Shown in pieces: positions 44,403 through 54,015 of a stretch of DNA of 64,000 nt (position 1 is its first letter; every line of letters starts with the position of its first letter). Made by a program: the position numbers and the translations under genes. Origin of the DNA: Rhizorhapis suberifaciens. Its GTDB lineage: Bacteria > Pseudomonadota > Alphaproteobacteria > Sphingomonadales > Sphingomonadaceae. Under the pieces are notes generated by a model. It had not been told where the DNA came from and made no database searches. It worked only from the letters and a program-made list of their open reading frames with translations. The stretch spans positions 124,001-188,000 of the forward strand of contig NZ_JACHOV010000007.1 of NCBI RefSeq assembly GCF_014200045.1, in the 5' to 3' direction.

Positions 44403-46360
44403 AGCCCCTCACACACATTCTGCTGGGAGGTGCCGATAAAAGGCGCGAAGGGACAATTGATGTAACGCAGTCGAACGCCCGCGCCCACATCGACCACGAT
44501 CTGATCCGCCCGGATTCCCATTGGCGCATTGCCGATGTCGCCCACTCGAATTCCACCTTCATGGGTGCCAAGAAAACTGATCATGTCGTCCTGGTCGATG
44601 CCGTCGCCCGACACGCCGATCGCGCCCACGAGCTGGTTGCCGCGATAAATCGGGACTGAACCCGGAAAGATCTGAATGCCATTGGCCAACCGGTTCTGCC
44701 CTGGCGTCGCCGTACAGGCTTGCGGCGTGTCGGTCGCGCTCGCGCCTGCGACATAATCGAGGTGCGCGCCCAAATTGCCAATAATGAGCGCCGACTGCAG
44801 GCCGGTCGAAAATGGATTGAACTGTGCGATGGGACGGGAAAGCGGCCCGTGCGGTTGGCCTACTTCTCCATCCGGGAAATAGGGGCGGGAAAGGTTGCCA
44901 CCCGCCCGGTCCGAAAAGGCGTAGGTCCCGGTCAGCGCGGTCTGATCGTCAAGGAAAGTCCGCGTCGCCTGTACGAAGCCCTGCACATCGCTGCTGGGAT
45001 TGGCCAGTAGGTCGCTTGCCGCATTGGGCCCGGAAAAAAAGGCCGCCGTGCGCGCTTTTTGTAGCGACACGTCAATGCCAAAAATGGGAGCGTCGGGTGA
45101 ACGGATGATACCCAACACGGCTCCATTAGTGTCGACAATGGAAATGCTGACCTGAGCTCGGCTGTCTAGCGGCTGACGGATTTGGGCCCGCGCCCGACCC
45201 ATGACTCCGAACGCCTCTTCAAGCACCGCCCGCACCTCTGCTGCCGAGAGCGGCTGGGCCACTGCATCCGTTCCTGCGCGAATGGGATAGCGATTGCTTC
45301 CCATACCGTCGGTCAGAACAAAGGCGTCGCGGTCGCCGAATTCGGCGGACGTCGAGGCGCGTACGCCCGAGGCTTCACTACCATAAGGAGTGCCAGCGGC
45401 TATGGCCGGCGCAGGGCTGCCGAAATAACCGGTGACCGCCACCAGGGACCCGGATGTTGCCGCATAACTGGCATTACCATTGCTCGTCAGGCCCGAATAG
45501 CTCGCATCGGAATAGCGCAGCGATGTACCGTCGACGGTAATATGATTGGCTCGGATGGTCTCCGGCGCTTCAAAGCCCAATGTTCCTGCAAGCGCGATGA
45601 ACTCTTCGGCGTCACTGTCAACATCGGTCACATTACGGTCGATGCCATAATCGCCATCGGCCATCACGCCAATGCCGCCCACCAACACGCCATTCTTGTA
45701 AAGCGGAAACCCGCCCGGATCACCCGCAAGGCCGAGCGGCGAGCGCTTGGGCCCAATCAAAGCGCCCGCGCCACTGCTGATATAGCGGGTGGCAAGATCA
45801 GAGCAGGGAAGTTGACTGAACTGCACACCGAACAAGGGGCCGCTTTCAAGCCCAACCGTCCCTGGGGCTGGCGGGAAATGTTCCTGCAGGATCATGCTGG
45901 CGGTACGCGTGGAAAAGGCATTGCCGCCGCTGGACAAATAAGCGCCGGTTATTGCCTTGGCGATTGCCCCGGCCTCTGCGGGGAAAGAGACGTTCTGCAC
46001 GTCCATGTTTACGCCATTGGGGGCAGCGCTGGCCGTCGCTGTCGCGGCCGCGCCCGGCATGCGGAACACGGCGAGCACATTTCCTACCCGGTCAGTCACT
46101 GCAATGACGGCGGGCAGATTGCGCGCCAGGGCCTCAGCGGCGGAGTTGGCAAGGACCTGTTCAACATCGGCAATGGAAAGCGCTTCCTGCGCCGGTACGG
46201 TATAGAGTTGAGACGTCGTGGGGGTGGGCGCAGGCGAACCGCCGCCGCCTTCCGACCCCTCTCCACCACAAGAGGAAAGGACCAAGGCCGCGCCGGCGAG
46301 GAAGGAGGTCAGCCAACCCCTGACCGCTTTCTGTCCTGCAAAGTTGCTCATTTTTTTCAT
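44399..46360 (-). CDS. Lipoprotein with two GlcG/HbpS-like heme-binding domains
   Basis: A 653-residue protein: lipoprotein signal with lipobox LSSC at about residue 30, a Gly/Ser/Pro-rich tether, and two copies of the GlcG/HbpS (DUF336) fold. Copy one (about 55-290) has LSIADVEQVLANSAAEA, VIAVTDRVGNVLAVFRM and GVLVGGIGVMADGDYGID. Copy two (about 370-640) has LSAAEVRAVLEEAFGVM, SISIVDTNGAVLGIIR and NQLVGAIGVSGDGIDQDD. HbpS of Streptomyces binds heme and responds to redox stress; other members take glycolate-related ligands. The ATG overlaps the cytochrome stop (ATGA), with AAGGGCG upstream. Inside a cytochrome operon a role in heme handling or in holding the complex is plausible but unproven. 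Confidence 0.82.
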   Translation of the reverse strand: MKKMSNFAGQKAVRGWLTSFLAGAALVLSSCGGEGSEGGGGSPAPTPTTSQLYTVPAQEALSIADVEQVLANSAAEALARNLPAVIAVTDRVGNVLAVFRMPGAAATATASAAPNGVNMDVQNVSFPAEAGAIAKAITGAYLSSGGNAFSTRTASMILQEHFPPAPGTVGLESGPLFGVQFSQLPCSDLATRYISSGAGALIGPKRSPLGLAGDPGGFPLYKNGVLVGGIGVMADGDYGIDRNVTDVDSDAEEFIALAGTLGFEAPETIRANHITVDGTSLRYSDASYSGLTSNGNASYAATSGSLVAVTGYFGSPAPAIAAGTPYGSEASGVRASTSAEFGDRDAFVLTDGMGSNRYPIRAGTDAVAQPLSAAEVRAVLEEAFGVMGRARAQIRQPLDSRAQVSISIVDTNGAVLGIIRSPDAPIFGIDVSLQKARTAAFFSGPNAASDLLANPSSDVQGFVQATRTFLDDQTALTGTYAFSDRAGGNLSRPYFPDGEVGQPHGPLSRPIAQFNPFSTGLQSALIIGNLGAHLDYVAGASATDTPQACTATPGQNRLANGIQIFPGSVPIYRGNQLVGAIGVSGDGIDQDDMISFLGTHEGGIRVGDIGNAPMGIRADQIVVDVGAGVRLRYINCPFAPFIGTSQQNVCEGL

Positions 46361-47763
46361 CTAAGCGCCCTTATGCTTGCCGCCGCGCTGGCCAAGGCCG
46401 CCCGGAACTCGCCTGGACGATAAGCATTGGGATCTTTCACGGCCGTATAGGCGCGATTTACATTGGCCCGGATGCCTGCCGCCGCGCCCAGGGTGACTTG
46501 ACCCGATTTGACCAGCGCGTTGAGCAGAGTGTCGACCGCCATTACCGCCTGCACGGACCCTTCATAGTCGGTAAAGCGGGGAGAAATGGCGTTGCCCGCC
46601 AGCGCCTCGATGATGGCGAAGGTCTTGTCTCTGCCGAACGTCGCTGAGCTGAATGCCTCTGTCAGCGCCGCAGCGGTCTGTCGCAACTGGCTCGCCGCGC
46701 CCACCGCCGAAGCGCGATCCTTGGCCAAAGCTGCATGAAAAGCACGGCTATCGGTGTCAAAGCGCGAGGCCAGCGCCGGAGCCGCCACTTTCGCCGCGGC
46801 CGAAAGCATGATCATATTCTCGTCATTATAGGGCGGCATGCCGCCTGGTATCGGCCGTCCGGGATTGTCAACAAACGTCCGTGTCGCCTTGTCGCCGTCA
46901 TAGATCGGCCGGTGGCAGCTATGGCAGTCGAAGAAGTAGAATTCCGGGAATACGCCGTCATTACCAAGCTCATGGTCGGTATAAAGCGAAAGCGAGCGCT
47001 GGAGCGCGATCGTCTGCCCTACCGCCCACATGCGGAGATTGTCCGATCGCCCCTTCCGACGGATATAATCGGCATCCTCGTCATGGTGCTGCTGCAGCGT
47101 TGAGAAAAGATCGAGCTCAAAGCTGATACGGGGATGCCCGGCCGCCATGATCCTGTGGGTTACGAACTGGCCTCCTTTGGAGCTGCCGAAATGACAATCG
47201 AGGCAGGCAGATGCCCGGGCTCTTGGGTTTTCAAGAGGGGTCATGCCTCGCTCAACATTTGCGGCGTGGGTAGCGCCAACCGCATAATGGCTCGATATCC
47301 ATCCAGATGCGCCGCCATGGCAGCCTTCGCATCCAACCCCGTCGGACAGCTGAAAACGTGCGCCGCGCTTTCCGGCCGGTGCAGGGTCGGCGTGGCAGCC
47401 AAGGCACATGGGCGAGGAACTGGCGTCGCCAATGCCCAGATTGCGCGCGATTTCGCGGCTGCGGCCGCTGGAGAGGACAGCGAAGGCCCGGCTGTGTGCG
47501 CCCCCCGGCGTGGAAGGCTCCTGCCATCGCATCAGTTCATCCTGACGCACGATCTTGCCATCGGCCTCCATTCGGCCATGGCAAGTCGTTCCCGCACAGG
47601 AGGCGACACCAAGGTGAATATTGCCTTCATTCGACGTCGCGGCAACGACCGGGGCTACCGAGGGCGCCGCGCCTGTGAAGACAATGGCCGCCGCCAATAC
47701 CAAGAGGACACAGGCCATCGCCCAGATCCCGCGATGGTTTTCAGCGTCGCTCCCCGATGGCAT
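46357..47763 (-). CDS. Pentaheme cytochrome c with one CX4CH site (c554-like)
   Basis: A 468-residue exported cytochrome. A signal or anchor helix (about 15-42) is followed by heme sites CAGTTCH (56-62, a CX4CH instead of CXXCH), CLGCH (120), CEGCH (145), CLDCH (187) and CHSCH (280). The rest, to 468, is an alanine-rich helical region without hemes. Layout and spacing recall the cytochrome c554 family of multiheme electron carriers. The start at 47763 has a good AGGGGGA site, so the long frame upstream is discounted. It is the first gene of the operon and may link the quinone pool or periplasm to the later decaheme protein. Confidence 0.83.
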   Translation of the reverse strand: MPSGSDAENHRGIWAMACVLLVLAAAIVFTGAAPSVAPVVAATSNEGNIHLGVASCAGTTCHGRMEADGKIVRQDELMRWQEPSTPGGAHSRAFAVLSSGRSREIARNLGIGDASSSPMCLGCHADPAPAGKRGARFQLSDGVGCEGCHGGASGWISSHYAVGATHAANVERGMTPLENPRARASACLDCHFGSSKGGQFVTHRIMAAGHPRISFELDLFSTLQQHHDEDADYIRRKGRSDNLRMWAVGQTIALQRSLSLYTDHELGNDGVFPEFYFFDCHSCHRPIYDGDKATRTFVDNPGRPIPGGMPPYNDENMIMLSAAAKVAAPALASRFDTDSRAFHAALAKDRASAVGAASQLRQTAAALTEAFSSATFGRDKTFAIIEALAGNAISPRFTDYEGSVQAVMAVDTLLNALVKSGQVTLGAAAGIRANVNRAYTAVKDPNAYRPGEFRAALASAAASIRALR

Positions 47764-47869
47764 TGCGTAATTCCCCCTGACCGGACACTTATTCTCTTCG
47801 GCCCGTTCATCCGGCCTATTGCCGGGTCGGGTCATCGGTTTCAAGTTTTTTGCGAGCCCCGTCAGTTCC

Positions 47870-50800
47870 TTAATGCTGTGCACAACCGCTGGTTTCCGCG
47901 GCTCCATCGCAGCTCGGCATCCACAGATCGTCATTGCCCGCACCCGTTACAGGCTCGTCGATCAGAGGCGGATAGCCGAAAGGCTGGAAGTCCTTCAACT
48001 CAACGACAATCGTCGGGAAAAGGTCGGATGGGGTGCCGGTGTCAGCCGGATCAAGCGGCTCTCTGATCTCATCATGCGGGGGAGGTGTCAAACCGTCATC
48101 AATGCCCGTCACCGCGCCACATAACGACGGATTAGCGATGAAACAGCCATTGATCGTCGAACGCGGATCGAAACCTCCGCTGACGCTGGTCGCCGGTATA
48201 ACGTCGGCACCGCTCACAAAACTGCCGCTGCTTCCGACCAGGCGGCCATTTATGGCGATGCGCGTTCGGTCGGTTTCGGCGCTTATGATGATGTTGTTCG
48301 CTGTAAAGCCACGCCGATCCGCTATGGCGTCTGAAGCACCAAGATTTTGAATATAAAGCCCATTGGCGATGTCGAAGCTGATGGTGCCGGCCCTTAAAGC
48401 TCCTTCATCAAGCACCACGCCATCGTTCAAGGCGAGCCTGTTATTGATCATACCCATGGTGGCCGCATTCCCGACATCGGTGATTGCGGCGGCGGTTGCG
48501 ACAATCACATCGTCTGAAGCAAGCCGCAGGAGGCCGGTAAGCCCGCCATTAACGTTTCGCATATCGATCGAGCCTAGACCGGCGATAACCTCCAGAGTGT
48601 CACCTGCGGTCAGGTCAAACAGATTGCCGGCGTTGAAATCGGTAAGCCTAACCGCACCAACGACCCGCAGCTTGCCCGGCGTCGAAATGGACAGGATGCC
48701 GCTGGGGCCCAAATTACCGCCGCTTCCCGCTCCCAATGTGAAGCCATCGACTATCAGATCGGCGGTGCTGGACGCCGCCAGCCGCGGTCCGGTGATGCTG
48801 ATCGCGTTGGAAAAGAGCCGCAGCATTTCGGCGGCCGACAGGCTGTAGCCGCTGCTATTGTCCAAGCCCCCCATATAGGTCGGGCGACTGTCGTCATTAT
48901 TCGCGAGTTCGAGCGAAACCGTCCCGATCCTGGATCCAATTTGCGCGCCCGAACCGATGACGATGTCGGATGAAGCTATGGAGATGCCATTGCCGGAAAG
49001 GAGCCCGTTTACGGTTGCGGTACCCAGGGCGTCGATGTCGATGACAGGGGCAGAGACGGCATCAAGCGTAACGTTACCCCGGCTGGTATAGTAGAAACCG
49101 GAGCTGGCGTTGGCGGCGGAACCAAGGCCCATTGCCGTCAGGTTTCCGGTCGCAAGACTGCCCCCGGCGAAGCTTGCGGTGTCACTGATTTCCATACGTC
49201 CGGAACGAATGGTCATTCCTGAGCCGCTGACATCGAGGGTCAAACTGCCAAGCGCGCGTGCGCCGGTTGCGGCAGCGGTATCGGCGTTGGTGACACGCAC
49301 GAAGCCGCCCGTGCCGTTCCCAACCGTTCCGGAGAGGCCGCTGCCGCCCGTACCAGCCGCGCCGCCAATACCTTCAGATTCCAGGGTCAGCGCCCCAACA
49401 GTATAGCTCGCATCTTGTGCGTCGAATGACGCCAAACCTCCAAGGCCATCACCACCAGAGCCGCTATTGCCGAAGCCGAAACTATCGCCGCCGATGCCGC
49501 CCTGACCATTGGCCAAGATTTCCAGGGAGGTTGTGGTCAGGCTGGCTCCGGCGTTGAGATCAACTTGCGCGGTTCCGCCGAACCCAGCGCCTCCCGACGT
49601 CGCGTTGTCGTCGGTCACCGCGTCGGTGTTGCCGCCCCGGCCAGACGCATCGACACTGATGTCGCCCGCGCTCAGGGTTCCATCCGCCAGAATCAATTGC
49701 GATGTGCCACCTGTGCCGACTCCGCCGGGGCTCATGAGGTTACCGGCGGAGCTGGGAGCGCGTGCGAAACCACCGGTTCCGATGGCCGAAATCTCCAACA
49801 AACCGACAATGTCGGCGAAACCGCCATTCAGGTTGAATATTGCCTGGCCGCCAAATCCACTGCCCGCGATAAAGGCCGCAGGACCGGGGCTTTCTCCCGC
49901 TTCTCCGCCAAGGCCGTCCGCTGTCATCGAGATCGACTGAGCGCTGAGCAAGCCACTCAGCACATCGATACGTACCGAACCGCCCCGACCGGTTCCGCCG
50001 ACGCCCTCGCCAAAATATTCGCCCGGCATGCCTATGCCATCGGCGCTGATGCTAAGGTCGCCAAACGTCATTGCGGCGCTGTTCGAGCCTCCGGTCAGTA
50101 ATTCCAGCAGCACCGATCCGCCCGTGCCATTTCCAGCCGTTCCGCCAGTCAGTTCGCTGCCGCCATAACCGTTGGCGGAAATGAAAATCGGTCCGTCCGA
50201 CGCGAAAATACCATCCTGCGCGGTTATTACGATATCGCCGCCGGTGCCGTTGCCGCCCACCGGCCCTCGCCCTCCCTCAGCCTGGGCGGTGATCTCGCAA
50301 TTGCCGTTCGCGCATCCGGTGAGGATGAACTGACCGAGATTGCTTGTGGAAATGTTGACGTCGCCACCGTTGGCAGCGCCCGCGATACCGCCCGGCTCTG
50401 CATTCCCGCCGCTGGCGCGCGCGAAAATGGACATGGTGTCGAGGTTAAGCGTACCGCCATTCACGCTGATCTGGGCCGTGCCGCCAGCATTGCTGCCGCC
50501 ATTGATGGGAATCGGCAATGAAGAAAATTGCGTACCCGCTGAGACGTCCATTTGCAGGTCGCCAGCGCTGACGGTGCCGCCCGTCATTGCGATGCGGACA
50601 GTGCCGCCGGTGGCATCCCCTGAACTCCCCTCCCCTACACCGGCCGTGGCGGTAGAGAATAATTGTATATTGGCAGCCGATATATCGCCGCCATCGGTGC
50701 GGATTTCCGAAGTGCCGCCCGTCGCGTTGCCTCCGGTCCCGCCGGTTGCAAAATTATCCAGCCCAGTCGCGCTGCTGCCAAGCGTCAGCGCGCCGCCAAC

Positions 50801-52075
50801 GGTGACTTGGCCGGTGCCATTGGCAAAGAGGGTGGAAATCCCGCCCACTCCAGCAAATCCAGCATCCAGCGACAGATCGCCGGTAACATCGATGGTTTCG
50901 CCGCTATCGACCCCGGCGGTAATGGATGTAACCGCCTTGAAGTTCGCATTTCCACCGAAGCTAATGGTGCCAGAGCTAGTCGGATTGACGGTCGTGGAGC
51001 CTGACGCCCGGCCATCGACATTCGAAACAAAGCTGCTGTTGCCGATCGAAATATTGGCATTGGCGCTGGTGGTGCTATTCCGGATGCCCAACGACTGGCC
51101 GCCGAGAATATCATGTCCAGCCGACAAGATTACCGCGCTGTCCTGCGTCGCCGCAGACGCTGCCGGTGAATAACCGAAATTTCCCGTAAGCAGCATTGTA
51201 AGGGCGCTGTTCTTCGGAACCGCCGCGAGGAAAGCCCGCTGCGGACCGGCGTCTGGGGTGAGGTTCGTCGTGCCGGTGTGGATGACACCATTGGCGTTGG
51301 TCGTACCAGTCCCTATCGAAATGTCGAACAGACCGTTATTTATAGTGATGTTCGCGGCTTCTGCCCCGACATAGGCGACAGAGCCATTGACATTCACCGT
51401 GCCTCTCTGTTCGACCAATGGAGCCACGAGCGCCACATAACTCCCCGCCGCCAACGCGTTGATCTGAGCGCCCGGCTGAATCGTGACGCGAGAAGTACTT
51501 CCGGAAGTGCCCGCGAAGCGGATCTCGCCGCCAGCGCCAAACAAGCCAGGCCCCGATGTGTCGATCGCATTGGTTGTAAGGACAAGCGATCCCACGTCAA
51601 ATACCGCCGTTGGTCCGGCAATGATGCCGCCGGGAGAATAGAACCAGACGGCGCCGCCTGGACCATTGCCCAGCTGCGATTGAACCGTGCCGTTGAATGC
51701 GACCGGGCGAAGCGTAGGATTACCGCCGCCATCCACCGGCAGGATACGATTGAGAACGGTAAAATTGGTCGATCCGGAAGGGTCCTGAAAAATCGCTGTA
51801 GAGCCATTGGGCAGGAAGTTGACCGTCCCTGTACCCGCCGTGTCGGAAGGCTGCCAATCGATCACCGCCTGGCTGCTGCCAAGGGTGATGGTGTCGACGG
51901 TGCTTCCCTGACTGATGCTGACGGAACCGCTGACAATCGTAGGAGTGCCCTGGAAAGCCTGACCCTGCGCCTGCGGCGCCTTGGCCAGCGTTGAAAGCGC
52001 GAGGGCGAGAGCGCAGCCATTGAGCAGCGCAGCAGCCTTGCGGTTGCGGGACTGGAAAAGAGCGGACCGCATCAT
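47870..52075 (-). CDS. Two-partner-secretion exoprotein, filamentous hemagglutinin type (TpsA)
   Basis: A 1401-residue secreted protein: signal peptide (KAAALLNGCALALALSTLAKAPQAQGQ), a haemagglutination-activity (TPS) domain to about residue 300 with INQ-like turns (IDWQPSD, GGIIAGPTA, FDVGSLVLTT), then a long glycine/threonine-rich repeat region with recurrent GGxGxGG and NGTGG turns typical of a parallel beta-helix. The last 90 residues are acidic and proline-rich and carry five cysteines in total from about 1315 on. It is exported by the adjacent TpsB and may act as an adhesin or surface matrix. Its ATG overlaps the transporter stop (TAATG), with GGAGG in front. Confidence 0.88.
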   Translation of the reverse strand: MMRSALFQSRNRKAAALLNGCALALALSTLAKAPQAQGQAFQGTPTIVSGSVSISQGSTVDTITLGSSQAVIDWQPSDTAGTGTVNFLPNGSTAIFQDPSGSTNFTVLNRILPVDGGGNPTLRPVAFNGTVQSQLGNGPGGAVWFYSPGGIIAGPTAVFDVGSLVLTTNAIDTSGPGLFGAGGEIRFAGTSGSTSRVTIQPGAQINALAAGSYVALVAPLVEQRGTVNVNGSVAYVGAEAANITINNGLFDISIGTGTTNANGVIHTGTTNLTPDAGPQRAFLAAVPKNSALTMLLTGNFGYSPAASAATQDSAVILSAGHDILGGQSLGIRNSTTSANANISIGNSSFVSNVDGRASGSTTVNPTSSGTISFGGNANFKAVTSITAGVDSGETIDVTGDLSLDAGFAGVGGISTLFANGTGQVTVGGALTLGSSATGLDNFATGGTGGNATGGTSEIRTDGGDISAANIQLFSTATAGVGEGSSGDATGGTVRIAMTGGTVSAGDLQMDVSAGTQFSSLPIPINGGSNAGGTAQISVNGGTLNLDTMSIFARASGGNAEPGGIAGAANGGDVNISTSNLGQFILTGCANGNCEITAQAEGGRGPVGGNGTGGDIVITAQDGIFASDGPIFISANGYGGSELTGGTAGNGTGGSVLLELLTGGSNSAAMTFGDLSISADGIGMPGEYFGEGVGGTGRGGSVRIDVLSGLLSAQSISMTADGLGGEAGESPGPAAFIAGSGFGGQAIFNLNGGFADIVGLLEISAIGTGGFARAPSSAGNLMSPGGVGTGGTSQLILADGTLSAGDISVDASGRGGNTDAVTDDNATSGGAGFGGTAQVDLNAGASLTTTSLEILANGQGGIGGDSFGFGNSGSGGDGLGGLASFDAQDASYTVGALTLESEGIGGAAGTGGSGLSGTVGNGTGGFVRVTNADTAAATGARALGSLTLDVSGSGMTIRSGRMEISDTASFAGGSLATGNLTAMGLGSAANASSGFYYTSRGNVTLDAVSAPVIDIDALGTATVNGLLSGNGISIASSDIVIGSGAQIGSRIGTVSLELANNDDSRPTYMGGLDNSSGYSLSAAEMLRLFSNAISITGPRLAASSTADLIVDGFTLGAGSGGNLGPSGILSISTPGKLRVVGAVRLTDFNAGNLFDLTAGDTLEVIAGLGSIDMRNVNGGLTGLLRLASDDVIVATAAAITDVGNAATMGMINNRLALNDGVVLDEGALRAGTISFDIANGLYIQNLGASDAIADRRGFTANNIIISAETDRTRIAINGRLVGSSGSFVSGADVIPATSVSGGFDPRSTINGCFIANPSLCGAVTGIDDGLTPPPHDEIREPLDPADTGTPSDLFPTIVVELKDFQPFGYPPLIDEPVTGAGNDDLWMPSCDGAAETSGCAQH

Positions 52076-53808
52076 TATTGCCTCCACGGAACAAGCTTGG
52101 TCGTCACGGACAGCAACAGCCGGGGGTCACCCCGCCTGTTCAAAAATCCTGTCCGTTCCATCGGAACGGCCAATGTCAGGTCCACCCGCGCGTGATTGCC
52201 CCAGGCGCCACGGATGCCTCCCCCGGCAGAGTAGAGCTTTTGCGGATCAAGTCCGGCAAAGGCACTGTCCTCGTTCCAGATCCAGCCAGCGTCGAAAAAG
52301 GCGAAGGGCTGGAAAGCAAGGGCATTGACGCCCTTGGGCATGATGCTGCCATAGCGGACCTCCGCCTGCAGGCCGATGCCGCTGTCGCCAATGATCGTGC
52401 CTGGATCATAGCCGCGGCCGAAACTGTAATTGCCCGCGGACATCTCCTCATAGCTGAGCAGCGGATCGGGGCTGTATTGGAAACGGGGAGACAGGCTGAA
52501 AGTCAGCTTTGGCGTGGGGCGATATTCGCCATAGGCCGTCGCTCTCAATACGAGCGCGGTGGGATCAGCCTCTGGTTTGGCGGTCAGGCTTCCCGGCTTG
52601 CTGGCATCGAAAATCGACAATCCGTGCCGCGCCTCGACCGAACCACCGGCACGCCACCGTGGCTCGGCCCCGCTATAGCCGATAGTGCTGCCCAAACTGG
52701 CGCTGTCGATGATGTCATAATCCAGCCGGGCATAGAGAACGCGAAGCTTGTCCTTGCTCAGCCGAATTGGGCCGAAATCGACTTTCTGGTCGACGAATTC
52801 AAAGCCCAGCGTACCGAGAAGGTTCTGCGACTGACGCCGGATCAGTGGATAACTGCCCGCCAAGCCTGCGATCAGGGTCTGCGATTTAATATCCAGGCCG
52901 ATATCCGGATTGGTCCAGGCGTAGGTGAGATCGCCGGTCAGGCGAAGACCGTCATGACCAACAAAAAAGCTGTGCCCCGCCTGCAGCACGGTCTGTTCGG
53001 ACACATCGGCGGTGTTGAAGATACTGAACGTCGTCATGTCGCCCAGGCCAGTGAGGTCATTGACCTGCACCCGCGCCAATCCGCCCCAGCGGCCAGTGTC
53101 GTTGGAGCCGTAATTCTGGACATTCGCATCAACCTGAAACCGCTGCCTTGTGACCAGAACTTCGCCGACCACCTCACCAGGAGCAGTATTGGCGGGCCGA
53201 AGAGTAAGACGGACATCATAGCCGGGAAGGTCCCCGGCAAGCAGTAAGTGACGCTCCGCCTCATGGATGTTGAAGAGCGGGCGGTCCTTGATCGCCTCCA
53301 GATGCGCTGCGATCAGCTTTTCGCCACGGCCGGCATCGCCACGCACTTGCACGCCAACAAGTTTCGCGAGCAGCACGTCAAAGCGTACGACGCCCCCTTT
53401 CTCGATACGTTGGGGCGGAACCTGGATAGCCGCCAGATACCCCCCCTCCCGAAGGATGGTCGCGGCGCTGTCCCGGATGTCGCACAGCGCCGCTATCGGG
53501 ATCTCCCGCCCCGTCTGTCCTTCCCAGGCCGGGCGCAGCATCTCCGGGGAAAGGCCCTGAAGCCCTTCGAACTGGACTGCCGATAGAGTGACCGTCATCT
53601 TGGCATATTGAGGATCGGCCAGCGGGCATGGGGCGCGTTCGATGTCACCTTCCACCGTTACCCGCGCCGGAGGCAGCGGAGCGGCCAGGGGCGGACGTCC
53701 ACGCTCGATTTCTTCGCGCGTGGGAGCGCCGCTTGTCTGCGCCATGAGAGTTGTCGGCAATAACGCGGGGCCCAGCAGAACACAGGCCAGTGAACGGGCA
53801 AAGCCCAT
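52075..53808 (-). CDS. TpsB transporter (ShlB/FhaC/HecB family)
   Basis: A 577-residue outer-membrane translocator: signal peptide (MGFARSLACVLLGPALLPTTLMAQ), a proline-rich segment, POTRA domains (about 55-215; the second contains PLFNIHEAERHLLLAGDLPG) and a 16-strand barrel ending in LVPWRQ. It exports the adjacent exoprotein. The motif VRYGSIMPKGVNALAFQPFAFFDAGW near the end is typical. The start at 53808 has AGGGGAA upstream; the longer frame from 53892 is not used. A 207-base gap separates it from the FecR gene, so it may have its own promoter or be read through. Confidence 0.9.
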   Translation of the reverse strand: MGFARSLACVLLGPALLPTTLMAQTSGAPTREEIERGRPPLAAPLPPARVTVEGDIERAPCPLADPQYAKMTVTLSAVQFEGLQGLSPEMLRPAWEGQTGREIPIAALCDIRDSAATILREGGYLAAIQVPPQRIEKGGVVRFDVLLAKLVGVQVRGDAGRGEKLIAAHLEAIKDRPLFNIHEAERHLLLAGDLPGYDVRLTLRPANTAPGEVVGEVLVTRQRFQVDANVQNYGSNDTGRWGGLARVQVNDLTGLGDMTTFSIFNTADVSEQTVLQAGHSFFVGHDGLRLTGDLTYAWTNPDIGLDIKSQTLIAGLAGSYPLIRRQSQNLLGTLGFEFVDQKVDFGPIRLSKDKLRVLYARLDYDIIDSASLGSTIGYSGAEPRWRAGGSVEARHGLSIFDASKPGSLTAKPEADPTALVLRATAYGEYRPTPKLTFSLSPRFQYSPDPLLSYEEMSAGNYSFGRGYDPGTIIGDSGIGLQAEVRYGSIMPKGVNALAFQPFAFFDAGWIWNEDSAFAGLDPQKLYSAGGGIRGAWGNHARVDLTLAVPMERTGFLNRRGDPRLLLSVTTKLVPWRQ

Positions 53809-54015
53809 AAAAATTCCCCTTTCGTCCGCCGCATTTTTGCGGCCGGCTCTATGCCCCAAACCTACCCCAGAAGGAGCCGGATGATTGATCACGCCATCAT
53901 TATCTGGTCATGGAAGTACCGCTTTAGCACGGCTTTTTTGCTTCGGCCCTGCTATCAGCGAAGCGGTTTTCATGCAAGCAAACAGCCTGAATTCCGTCGC
54001 TTTTTCATGTGACCC

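Noticed and set aside
45182-46423. 413-residue plus-strand frame
   Set aside because: Antisense to the GlcG/HbpS-type gene; no recognisable domain.
47134-48066. 310-residue plus-strand frame across two genes
   Set aside because: It spans the antisense of the pentaheme gene and the TpsA end, with no signal or motif.
48900-51700. Apparent repeats, perhaps a CRISPR array or satellite
   Set aside because: The recurring bases are glycine-rich codons (GGxGxGG, NGTGG) of TpsA with irregular spacing; no constant repeat plus unique spacer pattern.
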